Origin: Leucothrix mucor DSM 2157
Lineage (GTDB): Bacteria > Pseudomonadota > Gammaproteobacteria > Thiotrichales > Thiotrichaceae
DNA length: 64,000 nt
Reading direction: 5' to 3'
Assembly (NCBI RefSeq): GCF_000419525.1
Contig: NZ_ATTE01000001.1
Coordinates: forward strand, 1,550,001 to 1,614,000
Within the stretch, counting starts at the first letter, position 1, and every line of letters begins with the position of its first letter. Under the pieces are notes generated by a model that saw only the letters and a list, made by a program, of their open reading frames with translations, made no database searches and was not told the DNA's origin. Position numbers and translations under genes: made by a program. Shown piece after piece: positions 28,003 to 36,930 of this stretch.

Positions 28003-28020
28003 GTTACGGTTTAATTACAG
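28003..28020 (-). promoter_or_regulatory. Pho box upstream of phoX
   Basis: On the minus strand, CTGTAAT-TAAA-CCGTAAC gives two 7-base PhoB half-sites 11 bases apart, close to the E. coli consensus CTGTCAT. A -10-like TATAAG follows 8 bases later (27994-27989). Confidence 0.75.
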
Positions 28021-28090
28021 CGATGATTTTTGTTCGTGCATAGCGGCGATTGGGTGCAGTATGATCAGGATTTTACCCCGGAGGATTGCC

Positions 28091-28948
28091 ATGTCTGTGA
28101 ACGAAGTCACCACCCCAGAAGATGCTGCACAACGACGCGCGGCGCCAGCAATCGTGTGCTATCCCGTTGAAAAACTACCTGCTTACGACGCTGAGTTTTA
28201 TAACGGTGTACGTGACGGGATGCGCAAAGTTTCCGAGATTAAAATTGAGCCGCGCGATGCCGGAACCTTTACCGTGCCGGCTGGCCATTTGTTTCGCATC
28301 GTCAGCACCGAAGGCTCCCAAGTCGGCGACCTGAATTTGTGGAATGCCAATGACTTAAATGAGCGCTTTTTCAGTGGGAAGACTCGCCAGCTGCATGCCA
28401 CCCATGTCAGCACGGGTGACTGTTTATGGTCAAACCTACCGGGATTACGCCCGATGGCAACCATCACGCATGACACACTGGACTGGTATGGCTGGGATGA
28501 AGATGGAGGCGGAATTCATGATGTGATCGGCACGCGCTGCGACCCCTACACCAACTTTATGTTAAACGGTGTGGATTACCATCACTGCTGCCATTCCAAC
28601 CTGACGCGCGCATTAGCCGCAGAGAAGGGCATTAGCGCAGAAGAAGCCGAGCCCTACGTGCATGATGTGTTGAATGTATTTATGTGCACCGGCTTTACTA
28701 AAGACACCCATCAATATTTTATGAAAGCCAGCCCGGTACGCCCCGGTGACTTTATCGAGTTTTTTGCGGAGATTGATTTACTAGGTGATCTATCCACTTG
28801 CCCTGGTGGCGACTGTGGCAGTAGCCACTCTGATGACAGCACGCCATGCTATCCTTTGATTGTTGAAATTTATGAACCCAAGCCAGAAGCTCTAGCCGGT
28901 TGGAAATCGCCTGAGCGCAATGGTTATAGCGGCACGCACGGCCTTTAA
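28091..28948 (+). CDS. DUF1989 (urea carboxylase-associated type) protein
   Basis: A 285-residue protein of the DUF1989 family, whose relatives accompany urea/guanidine carboxylase and include carboxyguanidine deiminase subunits. I start at ATG 28091, which has GGAGG six bases upstream, not at the frame opening at 27962. The fold-typical FTVPAGHLFRIV and GDLNLWNAND are present, as are His/Cys-rich segments (YHHCCHSN, CPGGDCGSSHSDD) that could bind metal. No urea carboxylase or guanidine gene is in the window, so the protein seems to work alone or with the unknown gene 16 bases downstream. The substrate is not predictable. Confidence 0.75.
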   Translation: MSVNEVTTPEDAAQRRAAPAIVCYPVEKLPAYDAEFYNGVRDGMRKVSEIKIEPRDAGTFTVPAGHLFRIVSTEGSQVGDLNLWNANDLNERFFSGKTRQLHATHVSTGDCLWSNLPGLRPMATITHDTLDWYGWDEDGGGIHDVIGTRCDPYTNFMLNGVDYHHCCHSNLTRALAAEKGISAEEAEPYVHDVLNVFMCTGFTKDTHQYFMKASPVRPGDFIEFFAEIDLLGDLSTCPGGDCGSSHSDDSTPCYPLIVEIYEPKPEALAGWKSPERNGYSGTHGL

Positions 28949-28964
28949 TTATGGATAACATGGA

Positions 28965-29585
28965 ATGAATATAGAAAAGCTGTTTGAGCTTCAGGGAGAC
29001 TTCTTTGCACGGTTTCCTGATGGCTTTGAAGACCCTGAAATGCTGAAAATCATTAAGAAGCATAATGTTGGCAAGCTCTCCGATCAGGCGCAAGAAGCCT
29101 TTGATGAGATGCAATTTGGCAAGCCAGAATCCATCATTCAAAGCATGATTCAGATCATGTCGCGCTCTTCAATGATTTCAATGTTTGATAAACCGAAGTT
29201 TCGCGATGCGATTGGTTCCTTGTCGCCTGTCGAGCGTGAGGTGACGGTTGATGCGTTACAGGCGATGTTGCATGGGGATGAAGAGCAAGGCTTTAATCAG
29301 TTTTTGGAAATATTGATTCCGTTAAAGTTAGCGCGCTGGTCAATGATTAGTGCGCTGCCGTTTTATTATGCACCGACTGAGCGTTGGTTTATTAAGCCGA
29401 ATACCACTAAGTCTATTTTGAAGTATTTTGAAATGGATCAGGAGTTGGTTTACAAGCCGCGGCCGTCGTATGAATTTTATCGGGATTATAGCGCGTTTTT
29501 AGACTCGATGAGGGATGAGTGTGATCCGAAGTTGAGTTCGAGCAATGCGGCGTTTACTGGCTTTTTGATGATGTCGATTCGGTAA
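28965..29585 (+). CDS. Hypothetical protein (206 aa)
   Basis: I do not recognise this protein. It is 206 residues, mainly alpha-helical in composition, with no signal peptide and no clear membrane segment; one moderately hydrophobic stretch (about 112-128, IPLKLARWSMISALPFYYA) is followed by a proline/aromatic-rich part (ERWFIKPNTT, KPRPSYEFYRDY). Met is unusually frequent. It starts 16 bases after the DUF1989 gene and so is probably in its operon. The acidic N-terminal region (GDFFARFPDGFEDPEM) has no family I can name. A 13-bp hairpin follows. Confidence 0.65.
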   Translation: MNIEKLFELQGDFFARFPDGFEDPEMLKIIKKHNVGKLSDQAQEAFDEMQFGKPESIIQSMIQIMSRSSMISMFDKPKFRDAIGSLSPVEREVTVDALQAMLHGDEEQGFNQFLEILIPLKLARWSMISALPFYYAPTERWFIKPNTTKSILKYFEMDQELVYKPRPSYEFYRDYSAFLDSMRDECDPKLSSSNAAFTGFLMMSIR

Positions 29586-29602
29586 TTTTGAAGGAAATTC
29601 TA

Positions 29603-29636
29603 GTTTCAGTCTGGTCTATTTGTACCAGACTGAAAC
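29603..29636. terminator. Perfect hairpin between converging genes
   Basis: GTTTCAGTCTGGT (29603-29615) pairs perfectly with ACCAGACTGAAAC (29624-29636) around an 8-base loop, between the unknown gene and kbl. No T tract lies on either side, so termination would be weak or factor-assisted. Confidence 0.6.
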
Positions 29637-29654
29637 CACTGTGGTGGACTAGCT

Positions 29655-30848
29655 TTAACCCAGCTTCATTTCTTCTTTTACCGCTGCGAATGCCTCAATC
29701 GCTCGCTCTAAATCCTCACGACTATGACCCGCTGAAACCTGCGTACGAATCCGCGCTTTGCCATCCGGCACGACCGGAAATGAGAAGGCAATCACATACA
29801 CGCCATGTGCCAACATACGCTCGGCAAACTCCGCCGCAATTTTCGCATCGTAAAGCATGACCGGCACGATCGGGTGTTCACCTGGTAAAATATCCAGCCC
29901 AATTTTCTGTAACGCATCACGGTAATAGCGAGTGTTCTCACGCAATTTATTACGCGCCTCTGATGACTCGCTGGCTAGCTCTAACGCTTTAATAGCTCCG
30001 GCAACCACCGGTGGCGCAACAGTATTGGAGAATAGATAAGGGCGTGAACGCTGACGCAGCAGCTCTACAATTTCAGCCCGCGCACTGGTATAGCCGCCAC
30101 TTGCGCCGCCAAGGGCTTTCCCTAAAGTGCCGGTTAAAATATCAATACGCCCAATCACACCGCAGTGTTCGTGGCTGCCGCGACCATTGTCACCCACAAA
30201 GCCGGTAGCATGGCAATCATCAACATGCACCATCGCACCATATTTATCGGCCAGGTCACAAATCTGATCCAGCTTGGCGATGTAGCCATCCATGGAAAAC
30301 ACACCATCGGTGGTGATCAGTTTAATCCTTGCGCCATCGGCATCCGCTTGTTTTAGGCAAGCTTCCAGCTCGGCCATATCGCTATTGCTGTAGCGATACC
30401 GTTTGGCTTTACTCAAGCGTACACCATCAATAATACTGGCATGGTTCAGCGCATCGGAAATCACCGCATCTTCAGCGCCCAAAATTGTTTCAAATAAACC
30501 GCCATTGGCATCAAAGCAAGAAGGATACAAAATGGTATCTTCAGTGCCTAGAAACTCCGTAATCTGAGCTTCCAGCTGCTTATGAATATCTTGTGTGCCA
30601 CAAATAAAGCGCACTGAAGCCATGCCATAACCATGATCTTCCAGACCTTGTTTGGCCGCCGCATTTACTTCCGGATGCTGGGCCAGCCCCAGGTAGTTGT
30701 TAGCGCACAGGTTTAGCAATTCCTTGCCATCTGCCAGCGCCACACTGGCGTTCTGCGGACCAGTAATTATTCGTTCATTTTTAAATAAACCCGCGGCGCG
30801 AATGCCGTCGAGTTGTTCTGCGTAAAAAGCGCGTGTGTTGGTATCCAT
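29655..30848 (-). CDS. kbl: 2-amino-3-ketobutyrate CoA ligase (glycine C-acetyltransferase)
   Basis: Converts 2-amino-3-ketobutyrate plus CoA to glycine and acetyl-CoA, the second step of threonine breakdown. The 397-residue length equals E. coli Kbl (398). It is a PLP alpha-oxoamine synthase: [26 protein letters not shown] (PLP ring contact) and the cofactor lysine in [14 protein letters not shown] are visible. It lies two bases after tdh, and the two act in sequence. Regulation is probably through the divergent XRE-cupin gene. Confidence 0.95.
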   Translation of the reverse strand: MDTNTRAFYAEQLDGIRAAGLFKNERIITGPQNASVALADGKELLNLCANNYLGLAQHPEVNAAAKQGLEDHGYGMASVRFICGTQDIHKQLEAQITEFLGTEDTILYPSCFDANGGLFETILGAEDAVISDALNHASIIDGVRLSKAKRYRYSNSDMAELEACLKQADADGARIKLITTDGVFSMDGYIAKLDQICDLADKYGAMVHVDDCHATGFVGDNGRGSHEHCGVIGRIDILTGTLGKALGGASGGYTSARAEIVELLRQRSRPYLFSNTVAPPVVAGAIKALELASESSEARNKLRENTRYYRDALQKIGLDILPGEHPIVPVMLYDAKIAAEFAERMLAHGVYVIAFSFPVVPDGKARIRTQVSAGHSREDLERAIEAFAAVKEEMKLG

Positions 30849-30850
30849 AA

Positions 30851-31879
30851 TTAATCTTCCCAGTTCAGAATGACTTTACCGGCTTGACCGCTAAGCATTG
30901 CGTCGAAGCCTTGTTGAAATTCGCTGTAGTGCAGACGATGAGTGATGACCGGGCTTAAATCCAGCCCGGTTTCGACCATCATCGACATTTTGTACCACGT
31001 ATCGTACATCTCACGACCATAGATGCCTTTGATGGTAAGCATGCTGAAAATCACTTTATTCCAGTCGATTTTCACCTCGCCGGAAGGAATGCCGAGTAGT
31101 GAAATTTTGCCGCCATGATTCATATTATTGATCATGTCATTCAGCGCTTGCGGGTTGCCGGACATTTCCAGCCCCACATCAAAGCCTTCCACCATACCAA
31201 GCTCACGCTGCACATCACCTAAGTTTTCTTCAGCGATATTCACTAAGCGCGTTGCACCCAGCTTACCCGCTAGCTCAAGGCGATAAGGGTTCACATCAGT
31301 AATCACGACATGACGTGCGCCAGCGTGTTTAGCGACTGCTGCGGCCATACTACCAATTGGGCCAGCACCGGTAATCAGTACATCTTCACCTAACAGTGGC
31401 CATTGCAAAGCCGTGTGCGTGGCGTTACCAAATGGGTCAAAAATCGCAGCAATATCCTTGTCGATATTTGGACGATGCAGCCAGATATTTGCCATGGGTA
31501 GGGCAATGTATTCCGCAAATGCGCCCGTGCGATTAACACCGATGCCGGAGGTATTTGGGCAGAAGTGACGCTTACCTGCCATGCAATTACGGCAGCGCCC
31601 ACAGACCACATGGCCTTCGCCAGAGACTAATTGGCCGGAGAAAAAGTCCACCACATTGGAGCCAACATCCACGATTTCGCCAACAAACTCATGGCCTACG
31701 GTCATTGGGACAGGAATGGTTTTTTGCGCCCATTCGTCCCAATTGTAAATGTGCATATCGGTGCCGCAGATGGCGGTGCGGTGTACTTTGACTAGCACGT
31801 CGTTGATACCAATTTTAGGCATTTCAACTTGCTGCATCCATAGGCCGGTTTCGGCTTTGCTTTTGACTAGGGCTTTCAT
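30851..31879 (-). CDS. tdh: L-threonine 3-dehydrogenase
   Basis: Zinc-dependent NAD enzyme oxidising threonine to 2-amino-3-ketobutyrate, handed on to Kbl. I start at ATG 31879; a GTG one codon earlier would add one residue. The product is 342 residues (E. coli 341). Catalytic zinc ligands are in [15 protein letters not shown] (Cys) and GHEFVGEI (His-Glu). The four structural-zinc cysteines are in [15 protein letters not shown]. The NAD fold is [15 protein letters not shown] perfect 14-bp palindrome sits 16 bases upstream of the start, in the position of a repressor operator. Confidence 0.96.
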   Translation of the reverse strand: MKALVKSKAETGLWMQQVEMPKIGINDVLVKVHRTAICGTDMHIYNWDEWAQKTIPVPMTVGHEFVGEIVDVGSNVVDFFSGQLVSGEGHVVCGRCRNCMAGKRHFCPNTSGIGVNRTGAFAEYIALPMANIWLHRPNIDKDIAAIFDPFGNATHTALQWPLLGEDVLITGAGPIGSMAAAVAKHAGARHVVITDVNPYRLELAGKLGATRLVNIAEENLGDVQRELGMVEGFDVGLEMSGNPQALNDMINNMNHGGKISLLGIPSGEVKIDWNKVIFSMLTIKGIYGREMYDTWYKMSMMVETGLDLSPVITHRLHYSEFQQGFDAMLSGQAGKVILNWED

Positions 31880-31894
31880 CACTATTCCTCACAG

Positions 31895-31908
31895 TGGAAA
31901 TATTTCCA
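31895..31908. promoter_or_regulatory. Palindromic operator upstream of tdh
   Basis: TGGAAATATTTCCA is a perfect 14-bp palindrome, 15 bases before the tdh start codon. On the minus strand a -10-like TATATT lies immediately upstream, so a bound repressor would block initiation. The adjacent XRE-cupin regulator is the obvious candidate. Confidence 0.6.
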
Positions 31909-31987
31909 ATATAGTGTCATTTGTTTCTGGCGTGATGCAAGAAAAAAATATGATATAATGGAATTTTAATCTTTGATGAGATCCTGC

Positions 31988-32593
31988 ATGTCCGACCCGA
32001 ACTTGAATACCTTGGCTGAACGCCTTAAAAAATGCCGCAAAAAGCTGCACTGGACATTGGATCAACTGGCCGATCAATCTGGCGTTAGTCGCTCGATGTT
32101 AAGCCAGATAGAGCGCGGTAAAGCCAACCCGACTTTGGCAGTGGCTTGTCGCATTGCACAGGCATTGAATATCTCAATCTCAGAGCTGGTTGAAGAGCCT
32201 TGGACACAGCCAACCATTGAAGTCGTGCGCGGGAATGATCCGACGAATGTAATGCGCGATGATCAAAATGGCCAAGTGCAAATGCTGACCTCGCCTAGTA
32301 TGGATGCGACCGAGTTTTATCGGGTAACTTTGCCACCCTCAGCGCAACTTAACAGCAAGCCACATTTTCGGGGAACGCGTGAAATTATCACCGTGCATAG
32401 TGGCTCCGTTGAAGTGGTTTCGGGCGCGGATATTGTGCAGTTGGAGCAGGGTGATACCGCCTATTATCAAGCCGATCAAAACCATCGTATTATCAATCGC
32501 AGCGACTCTGACTCTTTGTTATATATGATTATTTCTGTGGGCGCAGCGACTAACTCATTAAGCCATGTGTGGGATATGGAGGAACTCAGCTAA
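31988..32593 (+). CDS. XRE-type regulator with C-terminal cupin domain
   Basis: Transcription factor with an N-terminal lambda-repressor-like helix-turn-helix (LADQSGVSRSMLSQIERGKANPTL, about residues 25-48) and a C-terminal cupin sensor domain (about 115-185). This is the class that controls amino acid and polyamine catabolism. I choose ATG 31988; ATG 31976 would add four residues. A TATAAT at 31954-31959 sits about 30 bases upstream. Divergence from tdh-kbl and the shared palindrome suggest local control of threonine catabolism; the effector is unknown. Confidence 0.85.
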   Translation: MSDPNLNTLAERLKKCRKKLHWTLDQLADQSGVSRSMLSQIERGKANPTLAVACRIAQALNISISELVEEPWTQPTIEVVRGNDPTNVMRDDQNGQVQMLTSPSMDATEFYRVTLPPSAQLNSKPHFRGTREIITVHSGSVEVVSGADIVQLEQGDTAYYQADQNHRIINRSDSDSLLYMIISVGAATNSLSHVWDMEELS

Positions 32594-32687
32594 GTATTGC
32601 ATGCAGAAGTGCAGGGTGTGGACGGCATTGGTGAAACGCAGCACACAGAATACGGAGCATCGCGAGATTTGCCATAACGATGTGCAT

Positions 32688-32718
32688 AAAAAAACCTCCC
32701 CCAATAATGGAGGAGGTT
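32688..32718 (-). terminator. Intrinsic terminator of yceI (minus strand)
   Basis: On the minus strand AACCTCC and GGAGGTT pair, with an inner CC/GG and a single mismatch, followed by seven T residues. It lies 30 bases past the yceI stop. Confidence 0.85.
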
Positions 32719-32748
32719 AAGGCTTACAGGGGCGTGCTCAATACAGGT

Positions 32749-33315
32749 TTATTGTTTGTCGTAAACCAGTCTGAAGCTGGCAGGAACAGTGACATTGATT
32801 GAGGTTAACGCGGCTAATTCGCGTAGCACCTCTGCACCACCATCCAAGCCATAATCAGGCGCAGCAATCACAACAGGGGCCAGGCTCGATACGGTGATCT
32901 GTTTATCATCCTGCTCGACAAATACTTGAGTAGAAACTTCTTTCTCAACGCCATGCAGGCTTAGCGTGCCAACGATGGTTTGCGCACCGGATTTAACAGC
33001 TTCGCTGCCTAAGTCTATATTGAAGCTGGCATCTGGGTGCTTTTCTGTTTCAAATAGCTGCTTTTGCATGCGCTCATCGCGAATCGGGTTGGCCGTATCC
33101 ACGCTGTCCAGTTTGATCGTTAGGCTGGCTTTGCCATCATCGCTGATTGCACCGCTGAGTGTTTTAAAATGGTGTACTTCTGAAACGGTTGCGTTTTTAA
33201 CCGTAGCAAAATGTAGGCTGGACTGCTCGCTATTGAGTGTCCAAGCTGCTTGTGCTGTTGAACAAAGTAATCCTGTGCTCAGGATGCCGAGTAAAAGAGT
33301 TGACTGTTTAAGCAT
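32749..33315 (-). CDS. YceI family periplasmic protein
   Basis: A 188-residue exported protein of the YceI lipid-binding family. The signal peptide (LLLGILSTGLLCSTAQA) is cleaved near residue 23. The mature part opens with WTLNSEQSSLHFATVKN and carries the family-typical IRDERMQKQLF, FETEKHP and GTLSLHGVEKEV. YceI proteins form lipocalin-like barrels that bind isoprenoid-type lipids; some respond to base or osmotic stress. The gene lies alone, with a terminator after it and a large palindrome upstream. Confidence 0.88.
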   Translation of the reverse strand: MLKQSTLLLGILSTGLLCSTAQAAWTLNSEQSSLHFATVKNATVSEVHHFKTLSGAISDDGKASLTIKLDSVDTANPIRDERMQKQLFETEKHPDASFNIDLGSEAVKSGAQTIVGTLSLHGVEKEVSTQVFVEQDDKQITVSSLAPVVIAAPDYGLDGGAEVLRELAALTSINVTVPASFRLVYDKQ

Positions 33316-33360
33316 GATCCGTCCTTAGATTTAGGCTATCAGGTCTCTAAGTGTAGTACT

Positions 33361-33386
33361 TAATTTAAGAATTGAGTCTTAAATTA
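33361..33386. promoter_or_regulatory. 26-bp palindrome upstream of yceI
   Basis: TAATTTAAGA (33361-33370) and TCTTAAATTA (33377-33386) form a perfect 10-bp inverted repeat around a 6-base spacer, 46 bases before the yceI start. The size suits a dimeric repressor site; the regulator is not in view. Confidence 0.6.
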
Positions 33387-33462
33387 CTTTAATGATGCCA
33401 CTTTAAAAGTTATGCACTCAAGACCACAAACCTGAAAACTTAGCGCACCTAATGATCTTACT

Positions 33463-33490
33463 TTGATCTATGGAGTGAAATCCTTATAAT
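33463..33490 (+). promoter_or_regulatory. Candidate promoter of the AAA/DUF4143 gene
   Basis: TTGATC (33463-33468), a 16-base spacer and a perfect TATAAT (33485-33490) precede the start codon by 26 bases. Confidence 0.6.
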
Positions 33491-33516
33491 GATTAAAAAT
33501 ATAGGATTATATTCCA

Positions 33517-34743
33517 ATGACTAATCAGTCAATCAATCAGCTCATCACGATTCACAAGCGACTCTTGAATGCGACTGAGACAACGCGTCACCGCTACTTG
33601 TTTGACGCATTCAATATTAAGAACCGGCTTACAGGGTTGATTGGTGCCAGAGGAACGGGGAAAACAACCTTGTTGCTGCAGTTCATTAAAGAGCGACTGA
33701 GTAAGCAACAGTATGAAGTGATTTATGTATCGCTGGATCATCTATATTTCTCTGATCATTCGCTGCTGGATTTTGTGAATGAACTGTACGAGGTACAGGG
33801 TTGTCGCTACTTCTTTTTTGATGAAGTCCATAAGCATCCTAATTGGAATCAAATTCTAAAAAATATTCATGACTCCTATCCTGATGTTTATGTGGTGTTT
33901 TCCGGTAGCTCCAGCATTGATCTGATTCAAGGTACCCACGATTTATCGCGACGCGGGGTATTGTTTCGACTTGGTGGTATGTCATTTCGTGAGTATCTGA
34001 GTTTTCAGGGTATTGCTGAAATAGAGCCGGTAGGGCTGGAGCAGTTGCTATCAGATCGAAGCACATTGGAAAATCAGGTGGCAGAAATACCCAAGTTGCG
34101 TGGCTATTTTAAAGACTACCTACAGTCTGGCTACTACCCGTTCTTTCTGGAAGGCACGGATACTTATCAAGAAAAGCTGTTGCGGGTGATTGATAAAACT
34201 ATCTACGAAGACATCGCCAATCACTATCGACTCAATACGGATAAATTACCGTATTTCAAACGCTTATTGTCGTATATGGCAACCATACAGCCGGGCGAAT
34301 TGAGCCGGAATAATATTTCAAAGCATGTTGGCTTGGATAATAAAACGGTACAGCACTATCTGCATATTTTGCAGGAAACGGGCTTGGCTGAATTGATTCG
34401 GGATAATCGTGCAGGTAGCCAGCTTCTGAAAGCCAATGAAAAAATCTATCTGGATAATCCTAATCTATATCAAACCATCAGCCACGAAATCGGCCAACCG
34501 AGTCAGGTAGGCACGGTCAGAGAGTTATTTTTTATCAAAATGCTCAAGCATGCAGGGCATCAGGTGTATTACAGCAAAGTAGGTGACTTTGAAGTGGATG
34601 GCGTAATTTTTGAAGTTGGTGGTAAGGGCAAAACCACCAAGCAAATTCGAGATATTGAAGGCGCTGCTTATCTGGTGAAGGACGATATTTTGTATGGCGG
34701 CAAGCAAGAAATACCGCTGCATTTATTTGGTTTTTTGTATTAA
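33517..34743 (+). CDS. AAA ATPase with DUF4143 domain
   Basis: A 408-residue P-loop ATPase of the widespread AAA_14/DUF4143 group. Walker A is GARGTGKTT (about residues 42-50), Walker B is FFFDEVHKHP and the sensor segment is VVFSGSSSIDL. A winged-helix-like part (LSRNNISKHVGLDNKTVQHYL) and the C-terminal DUF4143 region with VDGVIFEVGGKGK follow; the latter resembles a degenerate PD-(D/E)xK nuclease core. The biological role of these proteins is not established. They are patchily distributed, so this gene may be acquired. No partner gene is adjacent. Confidence 0.82.
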   Translation: MTNQSINQLITIHKRLLNATETTRHRYLFDAFNIKNRLTGLIGARGTGKTTLLLQFIKERLSKQQYEVIYVSLDHLYFSDHSLLDFVNELYEVQGCRYFFFDEVHKHPNWNQILKNIHDSYPDVYVVFSGSSSIDLIQGTHDLSRRGVLFRLGGMSFREYLSFQGIAEIEPVGLEQLLSDRSTLENQVAEIPKLRGYFKDYLQSGYYPFFLEGTDTYQEKLLRVIDKTIYEDIANHYRLNTDKLPYFKRLLSYMATIQPGELSRNNISKHVGLDNKTVQHYLHILQETGLAELIRDNRAGSQLLKANEKIYLDNPNLYQTISHEIGQPSQVGTVRELFFIKMLKHAGHQVYYSKVGDFEVDGVIFEVGGKGKTTKQIRDIEGAAYLVKDDILYGGKQEIPLHLFGFLY

Positions 34744-34818
34744 TTACTGAGGCCTGCATGTCACTGGCTTATGATAAAGTCTGTGCTCTGTTTCTGCTTT
34801 AGATAGGCAAGATTAGCC

Positions 34819-35316
34819 ATGAAAATTTTAGTGAGTGCCTGCTTACTGGGCCATAACGTCCGTTACAACGGCAACGCCTTAACGCAAGCCAATACAGACT
34901 TTGATTGGTTAATTAATAACTATCAGATCATCCCATTTTGCCCTGAAGTATCTGCTGGTTTGCCAACGCCGCGACCACCCGCTGAAATACGCAATGGCAC
35001 AGGGCAAGATGTATTGGATGGTCACTCCAAAATTTACTCTGTCGATGGAAAGGATCTTAGTGCCGAATTTTTATTCGGTGCAAAACTCGCGTTGGCGCAA
35101 TGTCAGGCGCATGATATTCAATTTGCAGTGCTAACCGAGTCCAGTCCTTCTTGTGGCAGTGGAGAGATTTACAACGGTGAGTTCAACGGGACCAAACAAA
35201 CGGGCAGTGGGGTGACAACGGCCTTATTACGCGAGAACGGCATTCAGGTTTTTAGTCAGCATCAGCTTGAATTATTACGATTAGCATTGACGGAACGTGC
35301 TGTTAAGCCTTTCTAA
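34819..35316 (+). CDS. DUF523 family protein
   Basis: A 165-residue DUF523 (YbbK-like) protein. The family signatures are the N-terminal VSACLLGHNVRYNG, the FCPEVSAGLPTPRPPAE stretch and VLTESSPSCGSG, including conserved Cys residues at about 7, 40 and 115 that could hold a metal or take part in sulfur chemistry. The length is normal. No experimental function is known to me. It stands between the AAA gene and the ars operon with no obvious operon partner. Confidence 0.85.
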   Translation: MKILVSACLLGHNVRYNGNALTQANTDFDWLINNYQIIPFCPEVSAGLPTPRPPAEIRNGTGQDVLDGHSKIYSVDGKDLSAEFLFGAKLALAQCQAHDIQFAVLTESSPSCGSGEIYNGEFNGTKQTGSGVTTALLRENGIQVFSQHQLELLRLALTERAVKPF

Positions 35317-35416
35317 AACCTGATGTCTCTAGCGCGCACCGCACCGACCTCCCAATACGGTTCTGATGAAATCGTACTTTACATATGTGTTTTTTCATAT
35401 ACCCTAGGCCTTACTT

Positions 35417-35436
35417 ATATACGGCTATCCGTATAT
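35417..35436. promoter_or_regulatory. ArsR operator
   Basis: ATATACGG and CCGTATAT form a perfect 8-bp inverted repeat around CTAT, 36 bases before arsR. ArsR-family repressors bind AT-rich inverted repeats in this position and release them when arsenite binds. Confidence 0.75.
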
Positions 35437-35471
35437 TATTTTTAGCTATCTAAAAACACTAGAGTCGACCA

Positions 35472-35819
35472 ATGAACCCTGTTCAGTTTTACAAATGTCT
35501 GGCAGATGAAACCAGATTACGCTGTTTGCTCCTTATCACCAACGAAGATGAACTTTGCGTTTGCGAGCTCACTGAAGCCTTACAAGAGAGCCAACCCAAG
35601 GTCTCACGCCATTTAGCCCAACTGCGCCAATGCGAACTGCTGGTCGATCGCAGACAAGGGCAGTGGGTATTTTATCGGCTCAATCCTAATCTACCGGAAT
35701 GGGCGCGTTCTGTATTAACCGAAACTACCGCACACAACACCGGTTTTCTCGACATCAATCGACAGCGCCTGAAGCAAATGGGCGATCGCCCTGAGCGTGT
35801 AAATAATTGCTGTAGTTAA
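35472..35819 (+). CDS. arsR: ArsR-type arsenic-responsive repressor
   Basis: A 115-residue winged-helix repressor of the ArsR/SmtB family. The N-terminal FYKCLADETRLRCL and the metalloid-binding helix motif ELCVCEL (two Cys about residues 30-32) match the classical ArsR arsenite site. A further Cys pair lies at the C-terminus (NNCCS). It would repress its own operon and be released by arsenite. The acr3 gene starts 25 bases downstream and a palindromic operator lies upstream, so the operon logic is complete. No arsenate reductase is in the window. Confidence 0.92.
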   Translation: MNPVQFYKCLADETRLRCLLLITNEDELCVCELTEALQESQPKVSRHLAQLRQCELLVDRRQGQWVFYRLNPNLPEWARSVLTETTAHNTGFLDINRQRLKQMGDRPERVNNCCS

Positions 35820-35844
35820 ATCGTTAAGATCAAGGAAGTGAGTT

Positions 35845-36876
35845 ATGGGTATTTTTGAGCGTTACTTATCCGTCTGGATTGGCCTCTGTATTTTGGCTGG
35901 CGTCGCGTTGGGTAATGTATTTCCGGGCTTTTTCCAAGTCATTGCAGGCTTTGAATGGGCGCATGTCAATTTCATCGTTGCCATCCTAATTTGGGTGATG
36001 ATTTATCCGATGATGGTGCAAATTGATTTCAGTGCCATTAAAGATATTGGTAAAAAGCCTAAGGGGCTAGTGCTAACGCTGGTGATCAATTGGCTAATCA
36101 AGCCATTCACCATGGCGGCCTTGGGTTGGTTGTTTTTTAAAGTGTTTTTTGTCTCATTGGTTGATCCTGAAACCGCCAATGAATACATCGCAGGCATGAT
36201 ATTACTGGGAGTCGCGCCGTGTACCGCGATGGTATTTGTCTGGAGCCAGCTAACCAAAGGCGATCCCAATTACACATTGGTACAAGTCTCGGTCAATGAC
36301 ATTATTATGATCTTTGCCTTTGCACCGATCACCGCATTTTTACTGGGCGTCAGCGATATTGCCGTGCCATGGGAAACGCTGATGTTATCGGTGGTTCTGT
36401 ATGTGGTATTGCCGCTGCTAGCAGGTGTGCTAACTCGTCGATATTTGCAGAAAAATCATGGCGAAGATCGGGTTACCGCCTTACTCGCCAAGACCAAGCC
36501 GTGGTCAATAGTAGGCTTGCTGGGAACGGTTGTTTTACTGTTCGGCTTTCAGGCTGAAACCATTATTAATCAACCATTGGCGATTGTGCTGATTGCCATT
36601 CCTTTGCTGATCCAAACCTATGGCATTTTTGCGATTGCGTATGCCTCGGCGAAGGCGATGAAGTTGCCACACAATATTGCTGCACCTGCTTGCATGATTG
36701 GTACCTCCAATTTTTTTGAGCTAGCGGTGGCCGTGGCGATTTCATTATTTGGATTACATTCCGGTGCGGCTTTGGCAACCGTCGTAGGTGTTTTGGTTGA
36801 GGTGCCGGTAATGTTGTCGCTGGTGTACTTTGCCAATCACACACGGCATTGGTTTAAAGAGGCTGATCAGCAGTGA
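35845..36876 (+). CDS. acr3: ACR3-type arsenite efflux pump
   Basis: A 343-residue membrane pump of the ACR3 (bile acid/arsenite) family that exports arsenite. About ten membrane segments are visible. The essential Cys lies in [17 protein letters not shown], the diagnostic stretch of ACR3 pumps, and the second helix signature [13 protein letters not shown] is also present. It is the second gene of the arsR operon. ArsB pumps are unrelated and do not share these motifs. Confidence 0.93.
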   Translation: MGIFERYLSVWIGLCILAGVALGNVFPGFFQVIAGFEWAHVNFIVAILIWVMIYPMMVQIDFSAIKDIGKKPKGLVLTLVINWLIKPFTMAALGWLFFKVFFVSLVDPETANEYIAGMILLGVAPCTAMVFVWSQLTKGDPNYTLVQVSVNDIIMIFAFAPITAFLLGVSDIAVPWETLMLSVVLYVVLPLLAGVLTRRYLQKNHGEDRVTALLAKTKPWSIVGLLGTVVLLFGFQAETIINQPLAIVLIAIPLLIQTYGIFAIAYASAKAMKLPHNIAAPACMIGTSNFFELAVAVAISLFGLHSGAALATVVGVLVEVPVMLSLVYFANHTRHWFKEADQQ

Positions 36877-36930
36877 CCAGCCCCGTTTGAAGGATCAAAT
36901 CGGCTCAAAGCTCAGCTTACTTAGCTCGTA

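Noticed and set aside
25790-28020. Plus-strand frames opposite phoX
   Set aside because: The minus-strand protein has a full Tat signal and family motifs; the plus frames are short and unrelated to anything I know.
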